From: Piscirickettsiaceae bacterium CG07_land_8_20_14_0_80_44_28
GTDB lineage: Bacteria; Pseudomonadota; Gammaproteobacteria; Thiomicrospirales; Thiomicrospiraceae
Reading direction: 5' to 3'
Assembly: GCA_002779995.1 (NCBI GenBank)
Contig: PEWX01000059.1
Coordinates: 1-64,000 of the forward strand
DNA length: 64,000 nucleotides
The notes below the pieces were generated by a model. That model did not search any database, was not told the DNA's origin, and saw only the letters and a program-made list of their open reading frames with translations. Shown one piece after another: positions 18,970 to 31,153 of this stretch. The first letter of the stretch is position 1, and each line of letters begins with the position of its first letter. Made by a program: the position numbers and the translations under genes.

Positions 18970-20511
18970 TTAATAAACACCGTTTGCTTTAAATGCATCG
19001 ATCATCGCTTTTACTTCTGCAACGATTTCATCGTTCCAGTCGCCTTTTGCATTGATTTTTGCTGCCAAGTCGGCATTTTCAGAATTTAGATAAGCATGTA
19101 AAGCGCTTTCAAAATCTAGAACCTTTTCAACTTCAACATCATCTAAATAGCCTTCATTTGCAGCATACAAAGAGACAGCCATTTCAGCTATAGTTAAAGG
19201 TGAATATTGGCTTTGCTTCATCAATTCTGTAACACGTTTACCGCGTTCAAGCTGGGCTTTAGTTGCTGGATCTAAGTCAGAAGCGAACTGAGCAAATGCT
19301 GCCAACTCACGATACTGAGCCAAATCTAGACGGATACCACCACCCAATTTTTTAATGGCTTTGGTCTGTGCCGCACCACCAACACGAGAAACCGATAGAC
19401 CTGCATTCACCGCAGGACGAATCCCTTGGGTAAACAAGCTGGTTTCTAAGAAAATCTGACCATCTGTAATTGAAATGACATTGGTTGGTACGAATGCAGA
19501 AACGTCACCTGCTTGCGTTTCGATAATCGGTAATGCCGTTAAAGACCCAGTCTTACCTTTGACTTCACCCTTGGTAAACTCTTCAACATACTTTTCGTTT
19601 ACACGAGCAGCACGTTCAAGTAGACGGGAATGTAGATAGAAGACATCACCCGGGAAAGCTTCACGACCCGGAGGACGACGAAGTAGCAATGAAATTTGAC
19701 GATAGGCTTGAGCCTGCTTAGTCAAATCATCATAAATGATCAAGGCATCTTCACCACGATCACGATAGTATTCACCCATCGCACAACCGGCATAAGCGGC
19801 CATATATTGTAGGGCAGCCGGATCTGAAGCATTTGCAGCAACGATGACTGTGTTTTCCATTGCGCCATATTCTTCAAGCTTACGGGCAACATTATTAACC
19901 GTTGAGGCTTTTTGACCCATCGCAACGTAGATACATTTAACACCCGTTCCTTTTTGAGAAATGATGGCATCAATTGCGATCGCCGTTTTACCTGTTTGAC
20001 GGTCACCAATGATTAACTCACGCTGACCTCGACCAACCGGAATCATCGAGTCAATCGATTTAATGCCTGTCATTAAAGGCTGATCAACGGATTGACGGTC
20101 GATAACACCCGGGGCGATACGCTCAATCGGTGAATTGATTTTTGAATCAATCGCACCTTTACCATCAATTGGGCGACCTAAACCATCCACAACACGGCCA
20201 TTTAATTCAGGACCGACAGGGACTTCTAAAATTTTACCGGTACAAGTTACCTTGTCACCTTCAGAGATGTGATCATATTCTCCAAGTACAACAACCCCTA
20301 CAGAGTCACGCTCAAGGTTAAGCGCCATTCCGAAGGTTTTCTCGTCAAATTGAACCATCTCACCATACATTACGTCTGATACGCCGTGAACAAGAGCGAT
20401 ACCGTCAGCGATACTGACAACCGTTCCTTCACTGCCAGACTCTGCAGTACCTTCAAATCCTTTAATACGGTCTTTGATTAGGTTACTGATTTCAGAGGCA
20501 TTCAATTGCAT
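18970..20511 (-). CDS. atpA: ATP synthase alpha subunit
   Basis: The 513-aa non-catalytic nucleotide-binding F1 subunit. The P-loop is GDRQTGKTA, and [17 protein letters not shown] marks the C-terminal conserved region. Length equals that of the E. coli protein. It begins [20 protein letters not shown], as is usual, and lies 15 bp after atpH. Confidence 0.98.
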   Translation of the reverse strand: MQLNASEISNLIKDRIKGFEGTAESGSEGTVVSIADGIALVHGVSDVMYGEMVQFDEKTFGMALNLERDSVGVVVLGEYDHISEGDKVTCTGKILEVPVGPELNGRVVDGLGRPIDGKGAIDSKINSPIERIAPGVIDRQSVDQPLMTGIKSIDSMIPVGRGQRELIIGDRQTGKTAIAIDAIISQKGTGVKCIYVAMGQKASTVNNVARKLEEYGAMENTVIVAANASDPAALQYMAAYAGCAMGEYYRDRGEDALIIYDDLTKQAQAYRQISLLLRRPPGREAFPGDVFYLHSRLLERAARVNEKYVEEFTKGEVKGKTGSLTALPIIETQAGDVSAFVPTNVISITDGQIFLETSLFTQGIRPAVNAGLSVSRVGGAAQTKAIKKLGGGIRLDLAQYRELAAFAQFASDLDPATKAQLERGKRVTELMKQSQYSPLTIAEMAVSLYAANEGYLDDVEVEKVLDFESALHAYLNSENADLAAKINAKGDWNDEIVAEVKAMIDAFKANGVY

Positions 20512-20526
20512 GTGTGTTCCTCTCCA

Positions 20527-21063
20527 TTATTGGGCGATTGCTGCGCCAAGTTTGTTTAATTGTGAAAGTGCTGAACCATCAATAGCCCAATCACCCACTC
20601 GAATTCTTATGCCTGCGATTAAAGTTGGATCTTCTTCATAAGATACTTCAACCTCAGCATCAAACTTAGCATTTAAAGCAGCACTTAATTTCTTTTTCTG
20701 CTCAACCGTAGGCTTCCGAGCTGAAATAACTGTGGCTAAAACGCGCTTTTCTTCATCCGCTTTCAATTGTTGAAAATGTTCAGCAATTTTAGAAAGCGCG
20801 TTCAAACGTTTATTTTCAGCTAAAACGGTTAAGAGGTTTTTGCCTTCGCTGGTCAAATTAGATCCCATAATTTCAACCATAAGATCACAAACATCGTTTG
20901 CAGTCACAGAGGGTTGATTTAGGTAATCCTTCATTGCTTCATCTGAAGCAATGGCCGCTAAATTCGTTAGCTGTTCTGACCATTCAGCAAGGGCATTCCC
21001 TTCTTTTGCAGCTTCAAAAGCCGCAACGGCATACGGTCTTGCAATGGTTATTAATTCTGCCAT
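20527..21063 (-). CDS. atpH: ATP synthase delta subunit
   Basis: The 178-aa peripheral-stalk protein links F1 alpha subunits to the b dimer. It starts AELITIARPYAVAAFEAAKE, typical of the delta family, and ends in a beta-rich domain with LIAGIRIRVGDWAIDGSALS. It lies 12 bp from atpF and 15 bp from atpA. Confidence 0.97.
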   Translation of the reverse strand: MAELITIARPYAVAAFEAAKEGNALAEWSEQLTNLAAIASDEAMKDYLNQPSVTANDVCDLMVEIMGSNLTSEGKNLLTVLAENKRLNALSKIAEHFQQLKADEEKRVLATVISARKPTVEQKKKLSAALNAKFDAEVEVSYEEDPTLIAGIRIRVGDWAIDGSALSQLNKLGAAIAQ

Positions 21064-21075
21064 AGCTTATAGTCC

Positions 21076-21546
21076 TTAGATTGATTTAACTAAGGTTTCA
21101 AGCATGTCGTTATGTACAGCGGCATCAACTTCTTTATGAAGAATTTTTTCAGCGCCTGATACAACCAATGATGAAACTTCCTTACGAAGCTCTTCTCTGG
21201 CACGACTTACTTCTTGTTCTAGCTCTGCCTGGGCGGAAGCTTTAATGCGGTCAGCTTCTTCAACGGCTTTTACTTTCGCATCTTCTACGATTTCAGACCC
21301 GCGTTTTTCAGCTTGACTTAATACATTTTGAGCTTGAAGCTTGGCATCTTTTAGTACGTCTTTCGCACGTTTTTCAGCCAATTCAAGTTCATGCTTTCCT
21401 TTCTCTGCAGCAGAAAGACCATCATTAATTCTTTTTTGACGGTCTTCCATTAACTTTGAAAGTGGCCCCCACAGCACTTTATTCACAAACCAAATTAACA
21501 GCAAGAATGCGATTATTTGGATGAGAAGCGTTGCGTTAATATTCAC
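21076..21546 (-). CDS. atpF: ATP synthase b subunit
   Basis: The 156-aa stator subunit has one N-terminal membrane helix (about 5-25, [20 protein letters not shown]) followed by a long charged coiled coil (about 30-150). This matches E. coli b in length and layout. It lies between atpE and atpH. Confidence 0.97.
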   Translation of the reverse strand: MNINATLLIQIIAFLLLIWFVNKVLWGPLSKLMEDRQKRINDGLSAAEKGKHELELAEKRAKDVLKDAKLQAQNVLSQAEKRGSEIVEDAKVKAVEEADRIKASAQAELEQEVSRAREELRKEVSSLVVSGAEKILHKEVDAAVHNDMLETLVKSI

Positions 21547-21603
21547 AGTGGTTACCTCGCCATTCGTTATTTAAAAATATAGTTGAGATGATTTCTGTCT
21601 AGA

Positions 21604-21999
<396 letters not shown>

Positions 22000-22038
22000 T
22001 CAACAAACGAAACCTTTTCTATTCCTTTCATTAGCCTC

Positions 22039-23268
<1,230 letters not shown>

Positions 23269-23276
<8 letters not shown>

Positions 23277-23565
23277 GCTTTGACGTTTCTGATTCCGTTG
23301 GCTTTGCTTTTCCTGTATCAAGCAGTGACATTTTTTCCAACAACTTATGCACTTTCATCATACCGCCAATAAACCCTAAAACCCCACAACTCAATAAAAA
23401 GATAGGCATGGTGTCAAACAAAAGGTCGATAACATAGCCAACCAAAAAACCGGCAATGATCATGCTGGTAAACATCGAACCTGCACTGAGCAGCAAAAAA
23501 TTTAAAGCTGGTTTATTTTTTCTTGAAGACATTTCAGCGGACTCAGGAACGCTCTCTTCTTTCAC
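23269..23565 (-). CDS. AtpZ/AtpQ-like ATP synthase accessory protein
   Basis: A 98-aa protein with two membrane helices: GSMFTSMIIAGFLVGYVIDL and a second around IFLLSCGVLGFIGGMMKVH. This matches the AtpZ family found ahead of atpI in many atp operons; AtpZ/AtpI have been linked to Ca2+/Mg2+ transport. The start at GTG 23565 is supported by GGAGAAG five bases upstream; an internal ATG at 23529 is the alternative. It is the first gene of the atp operon, behind a 169-bp gap after parB that probably holds the operon promoter. Confidence 0.7.
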
Positions 23566-23734
23566 GCTGACTTCTCCAAATTTTAATCTAAACACCTTGG
23601 ACAGAGCCAAGTTAAACAGTCGAGAATCATAGCTGTTTATTGAATGAAAATCTAGGGGTAATCTGATAATTTTTCTTTCACCACAACATGTTGTTGAGAA
23701 CTCAGTATTACCCACTAAATATGGTAAGCGTATA

Positions 23735-24601
23735 TTATGACAGCAACTCAAGCAGTCGCTCTAAATCTGTTTCTGATTGAAATGGAATCTCAATCTTACC
23801 ACGCCCCTTTGCGCTTTGTGAAATCTTAACATTAACCGACATTTTTTCTGCTATTCGTTGTTGGTGTTCCTGCCATTTTACGGATAAAGTATGACGGTTT
23901 TGTTGCGATTTTAACTTTTTGGGTACCAGTAAATTTTGTACCGCTTGCTCCATTTCTCGAACAGACCAACCCTTTTTAATTGCTTTTTCTACCAACGACA
24001 ATTGCATTTCTTCCGGTAACGTTATAATGGCTCTTGCATGCCCCATGGTTAATACGCCCTGATGCAAGCTGTCTTGTATGTGCTGAGGCAAACTCAATAA
24101 TCTCAACAAATTGGTCACACCGGTTCTTGAGCGCCCGACGGCATCGGCGACCGCTTGCTGAGTGAGCTCAAACTCTTTCATCAACCGCTTCAGACCCATA
24201 GCCGTTTCTATTGGATTTAAATCCTCACGCTGAATATTTTCAATCAGCGCCATCGCCAAGGTTGCTTGGTTATCCGCTTTACGAATAACCACCGGTACAG
24301 ATTCCAAACCAGCTAATTTCGCAGCACGCCACCGACGTTCCCCGGCAATAATTTCAAATTGCTGATTACCGATAGCCTTTACAACGATTGGCTGAACAAT
24401 CCCTTGAATACGAATGGAATCGGCTAACTCTTGCAAAGCACCTTCATCAAACTGTTGACGAGGCTGATAAACGCCGGGAATCAATGCATCGACCGAAATT
24501 TTATCGATGCGTAAATCGGCGAGGCTCCCTTCTGCCTTCTGCTTACCGCCAATTAAGGCATTGACCCCTCTTATTCCCATCCCTGATCGTTTTTTTGCCA
24601 T
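23735..24601 (-). CDS. parB: Chromosome-partitioning protein ParB
   Basis: The 288-aa CTP-dependent DNA clamp binds parS sites near the origin. The CTPase motif GERRWRAAKLAG, the loading motif ENIQREDLNPIE and the helix-turn-helix LTQQAVADAVGRSRTGVTNLLRLL are all present, followed by a C-terminal dimerisation domain. It starts 12 bp after parA. I saw no sequence matching the parS consensus in the window. Confidence 0.96.
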   Translation of the reverse strand: MAKKRSGMGIRGVNALIGGKQKAEGSLADLRIDKISVDALIPGVYQPRQQFDEGALQELADSIRIQGIVQPIVVKAIGNQQFEIIAGERRWRAAKLAGLESVPVVIRKADNQATLAMALIENIQREDLNPIETAMGLKRLMKEFELTQQAVADAVGRSRTGVTNLLRLLSLPQHIQDSLHQGVLTMGHARAIITLPEEMQLSLVEKAIKKGWSVREMEQAVQNLLVPKKLKSQQNRHTLSVKWQEHQQRIAEKMSVNVKISQSAKGRGKIEIPFQSETDLERLLELLS

Positions 24602-24613
24602 CTTCGTTTCCAG

Positions 24614-25381
24614 TTACAATTTTGTTCGTCGAATCAATTCATTGGCCAATGCCAAATACGCAATAGCGCCATTAGAGGCTAAGTCATAATCCAAGATTGA
24701 CTCCCCATAGCTCGGTGCCTCGGCCAAACGCACGTTACGCGGGACAATCGTCTGCAAAACCTTCATACCAAAATGCGCAACCAACTGATTCGAGACATCA
24801 TTCGCTAAATTATTACGGCGGTCATACATGGTTCTAAGCAACCCATCAATGTGTAAATTAGGGTTCAATTCGGTTTGTACCGCCTCAATCGTATCCATCA
24901 GCGCAGACAACCCTTCCAACGCAAAATATTCGCATTGAACCGGCACGACGATGCCATCAGAGGCCGTTAACGCATTGATGGTCAACATATTCAGTGTTGG
25001 CGGACAATCCAATAAAATAACATCATAGTGATCGCGTATTTTTTTCAACGCTTTTCGGAGCTTTTTAGGCCCTTTAGACTCATCAATCAAATCAACTTCA
25101 GCAGCAGTCAAATCTCCATTGGCGGCAATCAAATCAAGGTTTTCAACCGCCGTGGTGAGCACGGCATCTCGAATCTTTACCTCCCCCACCAGCACATCAT
25201 AAGCCGAGACTGGCAAATCTTCTTTATCAACACCAATCGCAACCGTTGCATTCCCTTGCGGATCCAAGTCCATCATCAGGACTTTTTTCCCCATCTTTGC
25301 AAAGGCTGCTGACAGATTCACTGTGGTCGTGGTCTTGCCCACTCCGCCTTTTTGATTCGCCACCGCAATGATTCGAGCCAT
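24614..25381 (-). CDS. parA: Chromosome-partitioning ATPase ParA (Soj)
   Basis: A 255-aa deviant-Walker ATPase that works with ParB to segregate origins. NQKGGVGKTTTTVNLSAAF carries the signature lysine and P-loop; DLDPQGNATVA and LLDCPPTLNML are motifs A' and B. It lies at the start codon boundary with rsmG (0-bp spacing) and 12 bp before parB. Confidence 0.97.
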   Translation of the reverse strand: MARIIAVANQKGGVGKTTTTVNLSAAFAKMGKKVLMMDLDPQGNATVAIGVDKEDLPVSAYDVLVGEVKIRDAVLTTAVENLDLIAANGDLTAAEVDLIDESKGPKKLRKALKKIRDHYDVILLDCPPTLNMLTINALTASDGIVVPVQCEYFALEGLSALMDTIEAVQTELNPNLHIDGLLRTMYDRRNNLANDVSNQLVAHFGMKVLQTIVPRNVRLAEAPSYGESILDYDLASNGAIAYLALANELIRRTKL

Positions 25382-26047
25382 TTAACTTTCCTGAAGATTT
25401 TCGATTCGTATCAAGGTTCTATGTGCCGCCAAGCCAGGTACGTCTAAATTAAAAACTTGCAACATTTTAGCAAACTCTGGCAAATGTGCGACCTCATCTT
25501 GCGTTTTTTGCGCTTTCATTGCCCACCAATAACCATGAGGCTTTAATAAGTGCCGTGTCCAATGCAACATATCCTCCAAGGAGGCAAACGCTCGGGATAC
25601 AACACCGTCATACAAGGCTTGCGGCTGATAGCCCTCTACACGTTCGTGTAGTACCTGAACGTTATCCAACCCTAATTCCGCTTTTGCCTGAACCAAAAAC
25701 CGCGTTTTTTTACTGTTACTATCCAATAAATCAACTTGCCGCTCAGGGAACAAGATCGCTAACGGAATACCGGGCAACCCCGCCCCGGTTCCAACATCAA
25801 TCAATCGTTGACCGGATAAATACGGCGCGACACTCAAACTATCCAGCAAATTTTTAACAAACATTTCCTCTTCATCCCGAATTGCCGTCAAGTTATAAAC
25901 CCGATTCCACTTTTGCAATAACGCCATATATTCGAGTAATTTCTGCCAGGCCTGGCCGTTTTCCGATAGCCCAAAGACCCTAAATGCCTGCTCCAATGCG
26001 GTCAGATAATCGACATAAGAGGAAGGCAAACTTTTGTTTGATGCCAT
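25382..26047 (-). CDS. rsmG: 16S rRNA (guanine527-N7)-methyltransferase RsmG
   Basis: A 221-aa SAM-dependent rRNA methyltransferase (formerly GidB). The SAM-binding loop is LIDVGTGAGLPGIPLAI, and the acidic residue follows in VDLLDSNSKKTRFL. One CCAGGCCTGG copy (25946-25955) encodes Gln-Ala-Trp near the N-terminus. It lies between mnmG and parA with spacings of 3 and 0 bp, the usual mnmG-rsmG-parAB order. Confidence 0.96.
   Translation of the reverse strand: MASNKSLPSSYVDYLTALEQAFRVFGLSENGQAWQKLLEYMALLQKWNRVYNLTAIRDEEEMFVKNLLDSLSVAPYLSGQRLIDVGTGAGLPGIPLAILFPERQVDLLDSNSKKTRFLVQAKAELGLDNVQVLHERVEGYQPQALYDGVVSRAFASLEDMLHWTRHLLKPHGYWWAMKAQKTQDEVAHLPEFAKMLQVFNLDVPGLAAHRTLIRIENLQES
25946..25955. 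repeat. CCAGGCCTGG palindrome inside rsmG
   Basis: In the rsmG frame (minus strand) it encodes the QAW of GQAWQ. Plus-strand flanks are TTTCTG and CCGTTTTCC, again with a T-rich right side. Confidence 0.85.
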
Positions 26048-26050
26048 GTT

Positions 26051-27964
26051 TTAACCTAATTGACCTTCATTGCTTTTGGCTGTCTGACGCCATTTCTTAA
26101 TATAAATTAACAGCAAAGAAATCGCTGCGGGCGTCACCCCTGAAATACGCGACGCCATGCCCAAGGTTGCCGGACGATGATCACGCAATTTTTGTTTCAC
26201 TTCATTCGACAACCCGGAAATTTGATCCAAATCTAAACCCTCCGGTATCTGCACTTTTTCAGCACGTTTTAATTTATCAATATCTTGTTGTTGCCGCAAA
26301 ATATAGCCGGCATATTTGGCTTCAATCTCAATTTGCTCAACCACTTTGTCATCATCGACCGACTCCCCAAACATCGATAAGCTTGCCAAAGCGGCATAAT
26401 GTACATTCGGCCGTTTTAGCAAATCAAATAATGTCTGCTCCTTGCTTAACGGCAAATCCATCAAGCCCTCTGCTTTTTGCGCATCCGCATGCTGTGGATA
26501 AATCCAAGTTTGTTTCAACCGTGCCACTTCGGCATCGAATAACGACATTTTCGATTCAAATGCCATCCAGCGCTCATCATCCACCAACCCGAGTTCTCTA
26601 CCAATTGGGGTTAATCTTTGATCAGCATTATCTTCTCTCAGCATCAAACGATATTCGGCGCGAGACGTAAACATCCGATAAGGCTCGCTGGTTCCCAGCG
26701 TAATTAAATCATCCACCATCACCCCAATGTAAGCTTCATCCCGCCGAGGATACCATTGCGGTAATTCTTGAGCACGTCGACCTGCATTCAAACCTGCTAG
26801 TATTCCTTGTGCAGCGGCCTCTTCATAGCCGGTTGTACCATTAATCTGCCCGGCAAAATATACCCCCTTAATAGCCTGTGTTTCCAGTGTCGGCTTGAGT
26901 CCTCTCGGATCAAAATAATCATACTCAATAGCATAACCCGGCCGCATAATACGCGCATTCTCCAAGCCTTTCATTGACTGCACGATCTGCACCTGAGTTT
27001 CAAAAGGTAAACTGGTAGAAATCCCATTGGGATACAATTCATTCGACGTCAACCCCTCCGGCTCAATAAAGACTTGGTGTTGCGTGCGTTCGCTAAAGCG
27101 CATCACCTTGTCTTCAATTGACGGACAATATCTCGGCCCCACGCTATTAATTTCACCGACATCCGAATACATGGGAGACTGATCCAGAGCACCGCGAATA
27201 AAGTCGTGTGTCTGCTCATTGGTATAGGTGATATAACAAGGCATCTGTTGCGGGTGCATCGTCGCCTTACCCATAAAAGAAAACACCGGCATAGGAGAAT
27301 CGCCGGGCTGACATTGCATCGCATCAAAATTGACACTGCGCGCGTCGATTCTCGGTGGTGTGCCGGTTTTCAAACGCCCCACCGGTAGATTTAATTCTCG
27401 TAATTTTTCCGCCAACCGGTTTGCCGGCGCATCCCCCGCCCTTCCGCCTTCATAGTTTTTTAACCCTATATGAATACGACCCGCCAAAAATGTGCCTGCG
27501 GTTAAGACCACTTGCGCCGCATAAAACTTCAGTCCCATGCGCGTACTGACGCCAATCACTTGGTCGCCCTCAACCAAAAAATCTTCTACGGGTTGCTGAA
27601 ATAGCGTTAAATTACGTTGATTTTCTAAGCGCGTACGAATGGCCTGCCGATACAAAACACGATCTGCCTGTGCACGAGTGGCTCTTACCGCTGGGCCTTT
27701 CGAGGCATTCAAGGTACGAAATTGAATCCCCGCCTCATCGATCGCGAGTGCCATAGCACCCCCCAGTGCATCAACTTCTTTTACCAAATGCCCCTTACCA
27801 ATCCCTCCAATTGCAGGGTTACAAGACATTTGACCCAAGGTGTCAATATTGTCGGTCAACAACAATGTCCGAACCCCCATCCGAGCGGATGCTAAAGCTG
27901 CTTCTGTGCCCGCATGCCCACCGCCTACAACAATCACTTCAAAATGGGTAAATCCTGTCTCCAT
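26051..27964 (-). CDS. mnmG: tRNA uridine 5-carboxymethylaminomethyl modification enzyme MnmG
   Basis: This 637-aa FAD protein (GidA) forms cmnm5U34 in tRNA with MnmE. The dinucleotide-binding motif [21 protein letters not shown] is at the N-terminus, and the family signature [11 protein letters not shown] is present. ATG 27964 ([15 protein letters not shown]) follows TAGGAAAGATT and is preferred to an ATG 24 bases upstream. MnmE is encoded 26.5 kb away in this window; in Pseudomonas the two genes are neighbours. Confidence 0.97.
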   Translation of the reverse strand: METGFTHFEVIVVGGGHAGTEAALASARMGVRTLLLTDNIDTLGQMSCNPAIGGIGKGHLVKEVDALGGAMALAIDEAGIQFRTLNASKGPAVRATRAQADRVLYRQAIRTRLENQRNLTLFQQPVEDFLVEGDQVIGVSTRMGLKFYAAQVVLTAGTFLAGRIHIGLKNYEGGRAGDAPANRLAEKLRELNLPVGRLKTGTPPRIDARSVNFDAMQCQPGDSPMPVFSFMGKATMHPQQMPCYITYTNEQTHDFIRGALDQSPMYSDVGEINSVGPRYCPSIEDKVMRFSERTQHQVFIEPEGLTSNELYPNGISTSLPFETQVQIVQSMKGLENARIMRPGYAIEYDYFDPRGLKPTLETQAIKGVYFAGQINGTTGYEEAAAQGILAGLNAGRRAQELPQWYPRRDEAYIGVMVDDLITLGTSEPYRMFTSRAEYRLMLREDNADQRLTPIGRELGLVDDERWMAFESKMSLFDAEVARLKQTWIYPQHADAQKAEGLMDLPLSKEQTLFDLLKRPNVHYAALASLSMFGESVDDDKVVEQIEIEAKYAGYILRQQQDIDKLKRAEKVQIPEGLDLDQISGLSNEVKQKLRDHRPATLGMASRISGVTPAAISLLLIYIKKWRQTAKSNEGQLG

Positions 27965-28409
27965 AATCTTTCCTAGACAGCTAAACAATTAGAACGCCTG
28001 AACAAGCTTAAATCCAGCCAAATCAGAGCCCAAACGCGTAGCACATAAAATGAACGCATTATAACACGGACATCCTTAAAACATCGCCAATCACGGCAAA
28101 GAGACTTCATATTTATTTCACAATTGCCGACCAAAAACACCATAAAATATTTTTTGAGTTTTTATAACTCGCTATTTAAATGATGTTGCTTTAACTCGCT
28201 TGAAAAAGCTACGATGCCATTAGTTTGGTTCGATGAATCGGCTCCACAAGCGAGTTTTTTATTTACCCCCGCCAATTACTCAAAACGCTTGCAAAACCAA
28301 AGCGATAGCCCAATAAAAAAACGCTATCGTGAATACACCACAAAACCATATCTTTCTAAAAAAACCTGCGTTATACTGACATGCACTTTACCTCTAGAGT
28401 ACTGCTGCA
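27965..28409. other. 445-bp divergent intergenic region between mnmG and the PAS-GGDEF-EAL gene
   Basis: The region holds an extended -10 promoter for mnmG (28058-28066, minus), a -10-like TATACT at 28372-28377 facing the signalling gene, and a 7-bp inverted repeat CGATAGC/GCTATCG (28303-28309 and 28323-28329, 13-nt loop) of unknown meaning. I see no ORF of convincing quality and no parS-like site. Confidence 0.5.
28058..28066 (-). promoter_or_regulatory. Extended -10 promoter of the mnmG-rsmG-parAB unit
   Basis: On the minus strand TGTTATAAT gives a perfect TATAAT with the TG extension. It lies about 95 bp upstream of the mnmG start. No good -35 is present at 16-18 bp spacing, which extended -10 promoters can tolerate. 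Confidence 0.5.
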
Positions 28410-30896
28410 ATGTCTCAACAACCTTTTGATCAGACAGAAACAACTTTGCAAAACCAAGCAAAACAATTGGCGCAACTTCAGGAGTTTGCCAAAGTCGGCT
28501 TATGGGAACTGGAAATTGCAAGCGGCAAGCTTACTTGGTCAAGTGAAATTTATAAGATGCACGGAAAAGACCCTGCCACCTTCGCTCCCTCTTTAGACTA
28601 TCTACTCAGCTCACTTTCGGTGACGGATCGTGAGCGAATGCAAAGCAAGCTTAAAACGGCGATTGAAACAGGTCAAAAACAACAATTATCGCACAAATTG
28701 ATTCGAGAAGACGGCACCGAAGTGTTTATCGAATTGGTCGGTCACATTGAATACGATGAAAACCAAATCCCAATAAAAGCCGTTGGTATTTCCAGCGACA
28801 TTACTCACCTGATCCAGCTGGAACGTAGCTATCAAGAGTTGGCGCATTTAATGCAAATTGCCCACCAGGAAATCTATATTTTTGACTACCATAGCCTACG
28901 ATATTTATATGCTAATGACTGTGCTTTAAATAATCTGGGTTACACGCTTGAAGAGTTGACACAACTCACCGTGATTGACATCAATCCTTATCTAACCCTT
29001 GAGCAGGTTGAAAAACTGAAGGCATTAGAAAGTAACCAAAAAACGGTGACCAACCTCTCTATACACCAACGCAAAAATGGCAGTCGATACCCTGTTAAAG
29101 CCATTTTGCAGCACCTTCCTTACCAAGGCCAAGATGCGGTGGTGTTATTTGACACCGATATTTCCGAATTGAAAAACATAGAATCGCAGTTAACCCATCA
29201 AAAAGAATTAATGGAAAATGTACTCGAAACCGTGCCCGTCCGTATTTTTTGGAAAGATTTGCAAGGTCAATACCTCGGTGCCAACCGCCTATTTTTAGCA
29301 GATGCTCAACTCCAAGATCCACAACAACTGATTGGCAAAACGGATTATGACTTGCCTTGGCGAGACACGAAAGCCGATTTTTATTTTCAAACCGATATGG
29401 CCATCATTCTATCGGGTCAATCGACCTTAACGCAGCAAGAGACTTATGTGGATGACGATGGCACTGAAAAAACCTGGCTGGTTTCAAGAATGCCGTTAAA
29501 AAATGCCCATCAGGAAATTGTCGGCATGCTCGGAACCTATGAAGACATTACAGAACGTCGTAATTTAGAAATCCAGCTCAAACACCAAACAGAAACCTTA
29601 AAACATCAAGCCCATCACGATGGATTAACACAACTGCCAAACCGAACGCTGTTCAACAATCGCTTACAATATGCGATTGAAAAAGCCAAACGCGCTCAAA
29701 CGGCTTTTGCAGTTCTTTTTATCGACCTCGATCAATTCAAAAAGATCAATGATTCTTTAGGGCATGATATCGGGGATCAAGTCCTTAAAACCATCGCCAA
29801 CCGCATTCGACAAACGATTCGAGCCGAAGACACTTTGGCGCGATTGGGCGGAGACGAATTCACGATTTTACAAGAATCGCTCAAAACCTCGCAAGACGCC
29901 ATAACCTTAGCCCAAAAAATTCTAGACGCCACCCACGAGCCCATTCAAGTGGCCGAACATACATTTTTACTCTCCAACAGTATCGGCATCAGTCTTTACC
30001 CGAAAGATGCCGAGACGCCAGAGGATTTGCTCAAATTTGCCGATGCGGCCATGTATCGCGCCAAAGATGAGGGGCGCAATAATTTTCAGTTTTATACAGA
30101 AGAACTGAGCAACAAAGCCTTTGAGCACATGGCGATGCAAAACAGTCTTCGCCAAGCCCTACATCAACAAGAGTTTTTGGTGTACTATCAACCGCAATAC
30201 CATGCTATAACCGAGAAACTGATTGGCATGGAAGCGCTGGTTCGCTGGCAACATCCCACCAAAGGTCTATTACCACCCATCGCTTTTATTCCGATTGCCG
30301 AAGAATCCAATCTCATTGTAGAACTGGATCGGCAAGTCATGCGAATCGCCTTGCATCAATTCAAACACTGGATGGACATGGGCTTAAATCCTGGGCGACT
30401 GTCACTCAATCTGAGCGTCAAGCACCTTCAACAAGATGATTTTATCGATACGATAGAAAGCCTATTGCAACACGCTCACTGCAAACCTGAATGGATTGAA
30501 TTTGAAGTCACCGAAACCAACCTGATGGAAAATCTGGAAAGAATGAGTTGTAAACTACAGCAGCTGAAAAAACTCGGTATCCATATCGCCATTGACGATT
30601 TTGGCACAGGTTACTCTTCTCTCGCTTACTTAAAACGGCTACCCGTCACTAAATTAAAAATTGATAAATCTTTTATCCTGGATCTGCCACAGGACGAAGA
30701 AGATGCGGTCATTACCAAAACCATTATTGCCATGGCTGACAGCCTTGGCTTAACCGTGATAGCCGAAGGCGTTGAAACACTTGAACAAAAGTCCTTTCTT
30801 ATTAATTATCAATGCAACCAACATCAAGGCTACTACTACAGCCGCCCTATTTCATCTCATGATATGACTGAAATCCTCAGTACCCTCAACGAATAA
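28410..30896 (+). CDS. PAS-PAS-PAS-GGDEF-EAL c-di-GMP signalling protein
   Basis: A soluble 828-aa protein with three PAS domains (about 20-135, 140-255 and 265-385), a GGDEF domain (about 395-560) and an EAL domain (about 575-825). The cyclase motif GGDEF is intact at 480-484 with an I-site RAED at 471-474. The phosphodiesterase motif EAL (608-610), the ETNLME glutamate, DDFGTGYSS, LKIDKSFI and IAEGVET are all intact, so both activities are possible. The third PAS has the FWKDLQGQYLGANRLF pattern. No membrane segment is seen. An intergenic CCAGGCCTGG terminator-like element follows directly. Confidence 0.92.
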   Translation: MSQQPFDQTETTLQNQAKQLAQLQEFAKVGLWELEIASGKLTWSSEIYKMHGKDPATFAPSLDYLLSSLSVTDRERMQSKLKTAIETGQKQQLSHKLIREDGTEVFIELVGHIEYDENQIPIKAVGISSDITHLIQLERSYQELAHLMQIAHQEIYIFDYHSLRYLYANDCALNNLGYTLEELTQLTVIDINPYLTLEQVEKLKALESNQKTVTNLSIHQRKNGSRYPVKAILQHLPYQGQDAVVLFDTDISELKNIESQLTHQKELMENVLETVPVRIFWKDLQGQYLGANRLFLADAQLQDPQQLIGKTDYDLPWRDTKADFYFQTDMAIILSGQSTLTQQETYVDDDGTEKTWLVSRMPLKNAHQEIVGMLGTYEDITERRNLEIQLKHQTETLKHQAHHDGLTQLPNRTLFNNRLQYAIEKAKRAQTAFAVLFIDLDQFKKINDSLGHDIGDQVLKTIANRIRQTIRAEDTLARLGGDEFTILQESLKTSQDAITLAQKILDATHEPIQVAEHTFLLSNSIGISLYPKDAETPEDLLKFADAAMYRAKDEGRNNFQFYTEELSNKAFEHMAMQNSLRQALHQQEFLVYYQPQYHAITEKLIGMEALVRWQHPTKGLLPPIAFIPIAEESNLIVELDRQVMRIALHQFKHWMDMGLNPGRLSLNLSVKHLQQDDFIDTIESLLQHAHCKPEWIEFEVTETNLMENLERMSCKLQQLKKLGIHIAIDDFGTGYSSLAYLKRLPVTKLKIDKSFILDLPQDEEDAVITKTIIAMADSLGLTVIAEGVETLEQKSFLINYQCNQHQGYYYSRPISSHDMTEILSTLNE

Positions 30897-30897
30897 C

Positions 30898-30918
30898 CCC
30901 CCAGGCCTGGCCATTTTT
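30898..30918. terminator. CCAGGCCTGG terminator-like element after the GGDEF-EAL gene
   Basis: CCAGGCCTGG (30901-30910) followed by CCATTTTT begins 5 bp after the stop codon of the signalling protein. The right arm is identical to that of the perfect terminator after ridA, but the left arm is C-rich, so the hairpin is shorter. Confidence 0.6.
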
Positions 30919-31153
30919 GACCGATTTTGAGACCAATCAAAAAAAGATTTAAATCAGAAGGGTGCAATGGTCGGAAAGATACAATACAATAAAAAAAATT
31001 TTGATTTTAGCCACAACGCCAGATTAAACCGACTATAAGAGATTTTTGCACGAGAGGGCGTCACGAATAAAAAGGGTTAGAATTTCCCACATTTTTGTTT
31101 CGCGCCCCACTCATGCAAAGGTCTCTATAAAGAATCCCATTAAGGAGAACTTG

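Noticed and set aside
28303..28329. CGATAGC/GCTATCG inverted repeat as a terminator
   Set aside because: The loop is 13 nt, no T tract follows and no gene ends upstream on either strand.
23566..28409. parS centromere sites near parAB
   Set aside because: I looked for the TGTTTCACGTGAAACA-type palindrome and found none; ACAACATGTTGT at 23683-23694 is palindromic but does not match.
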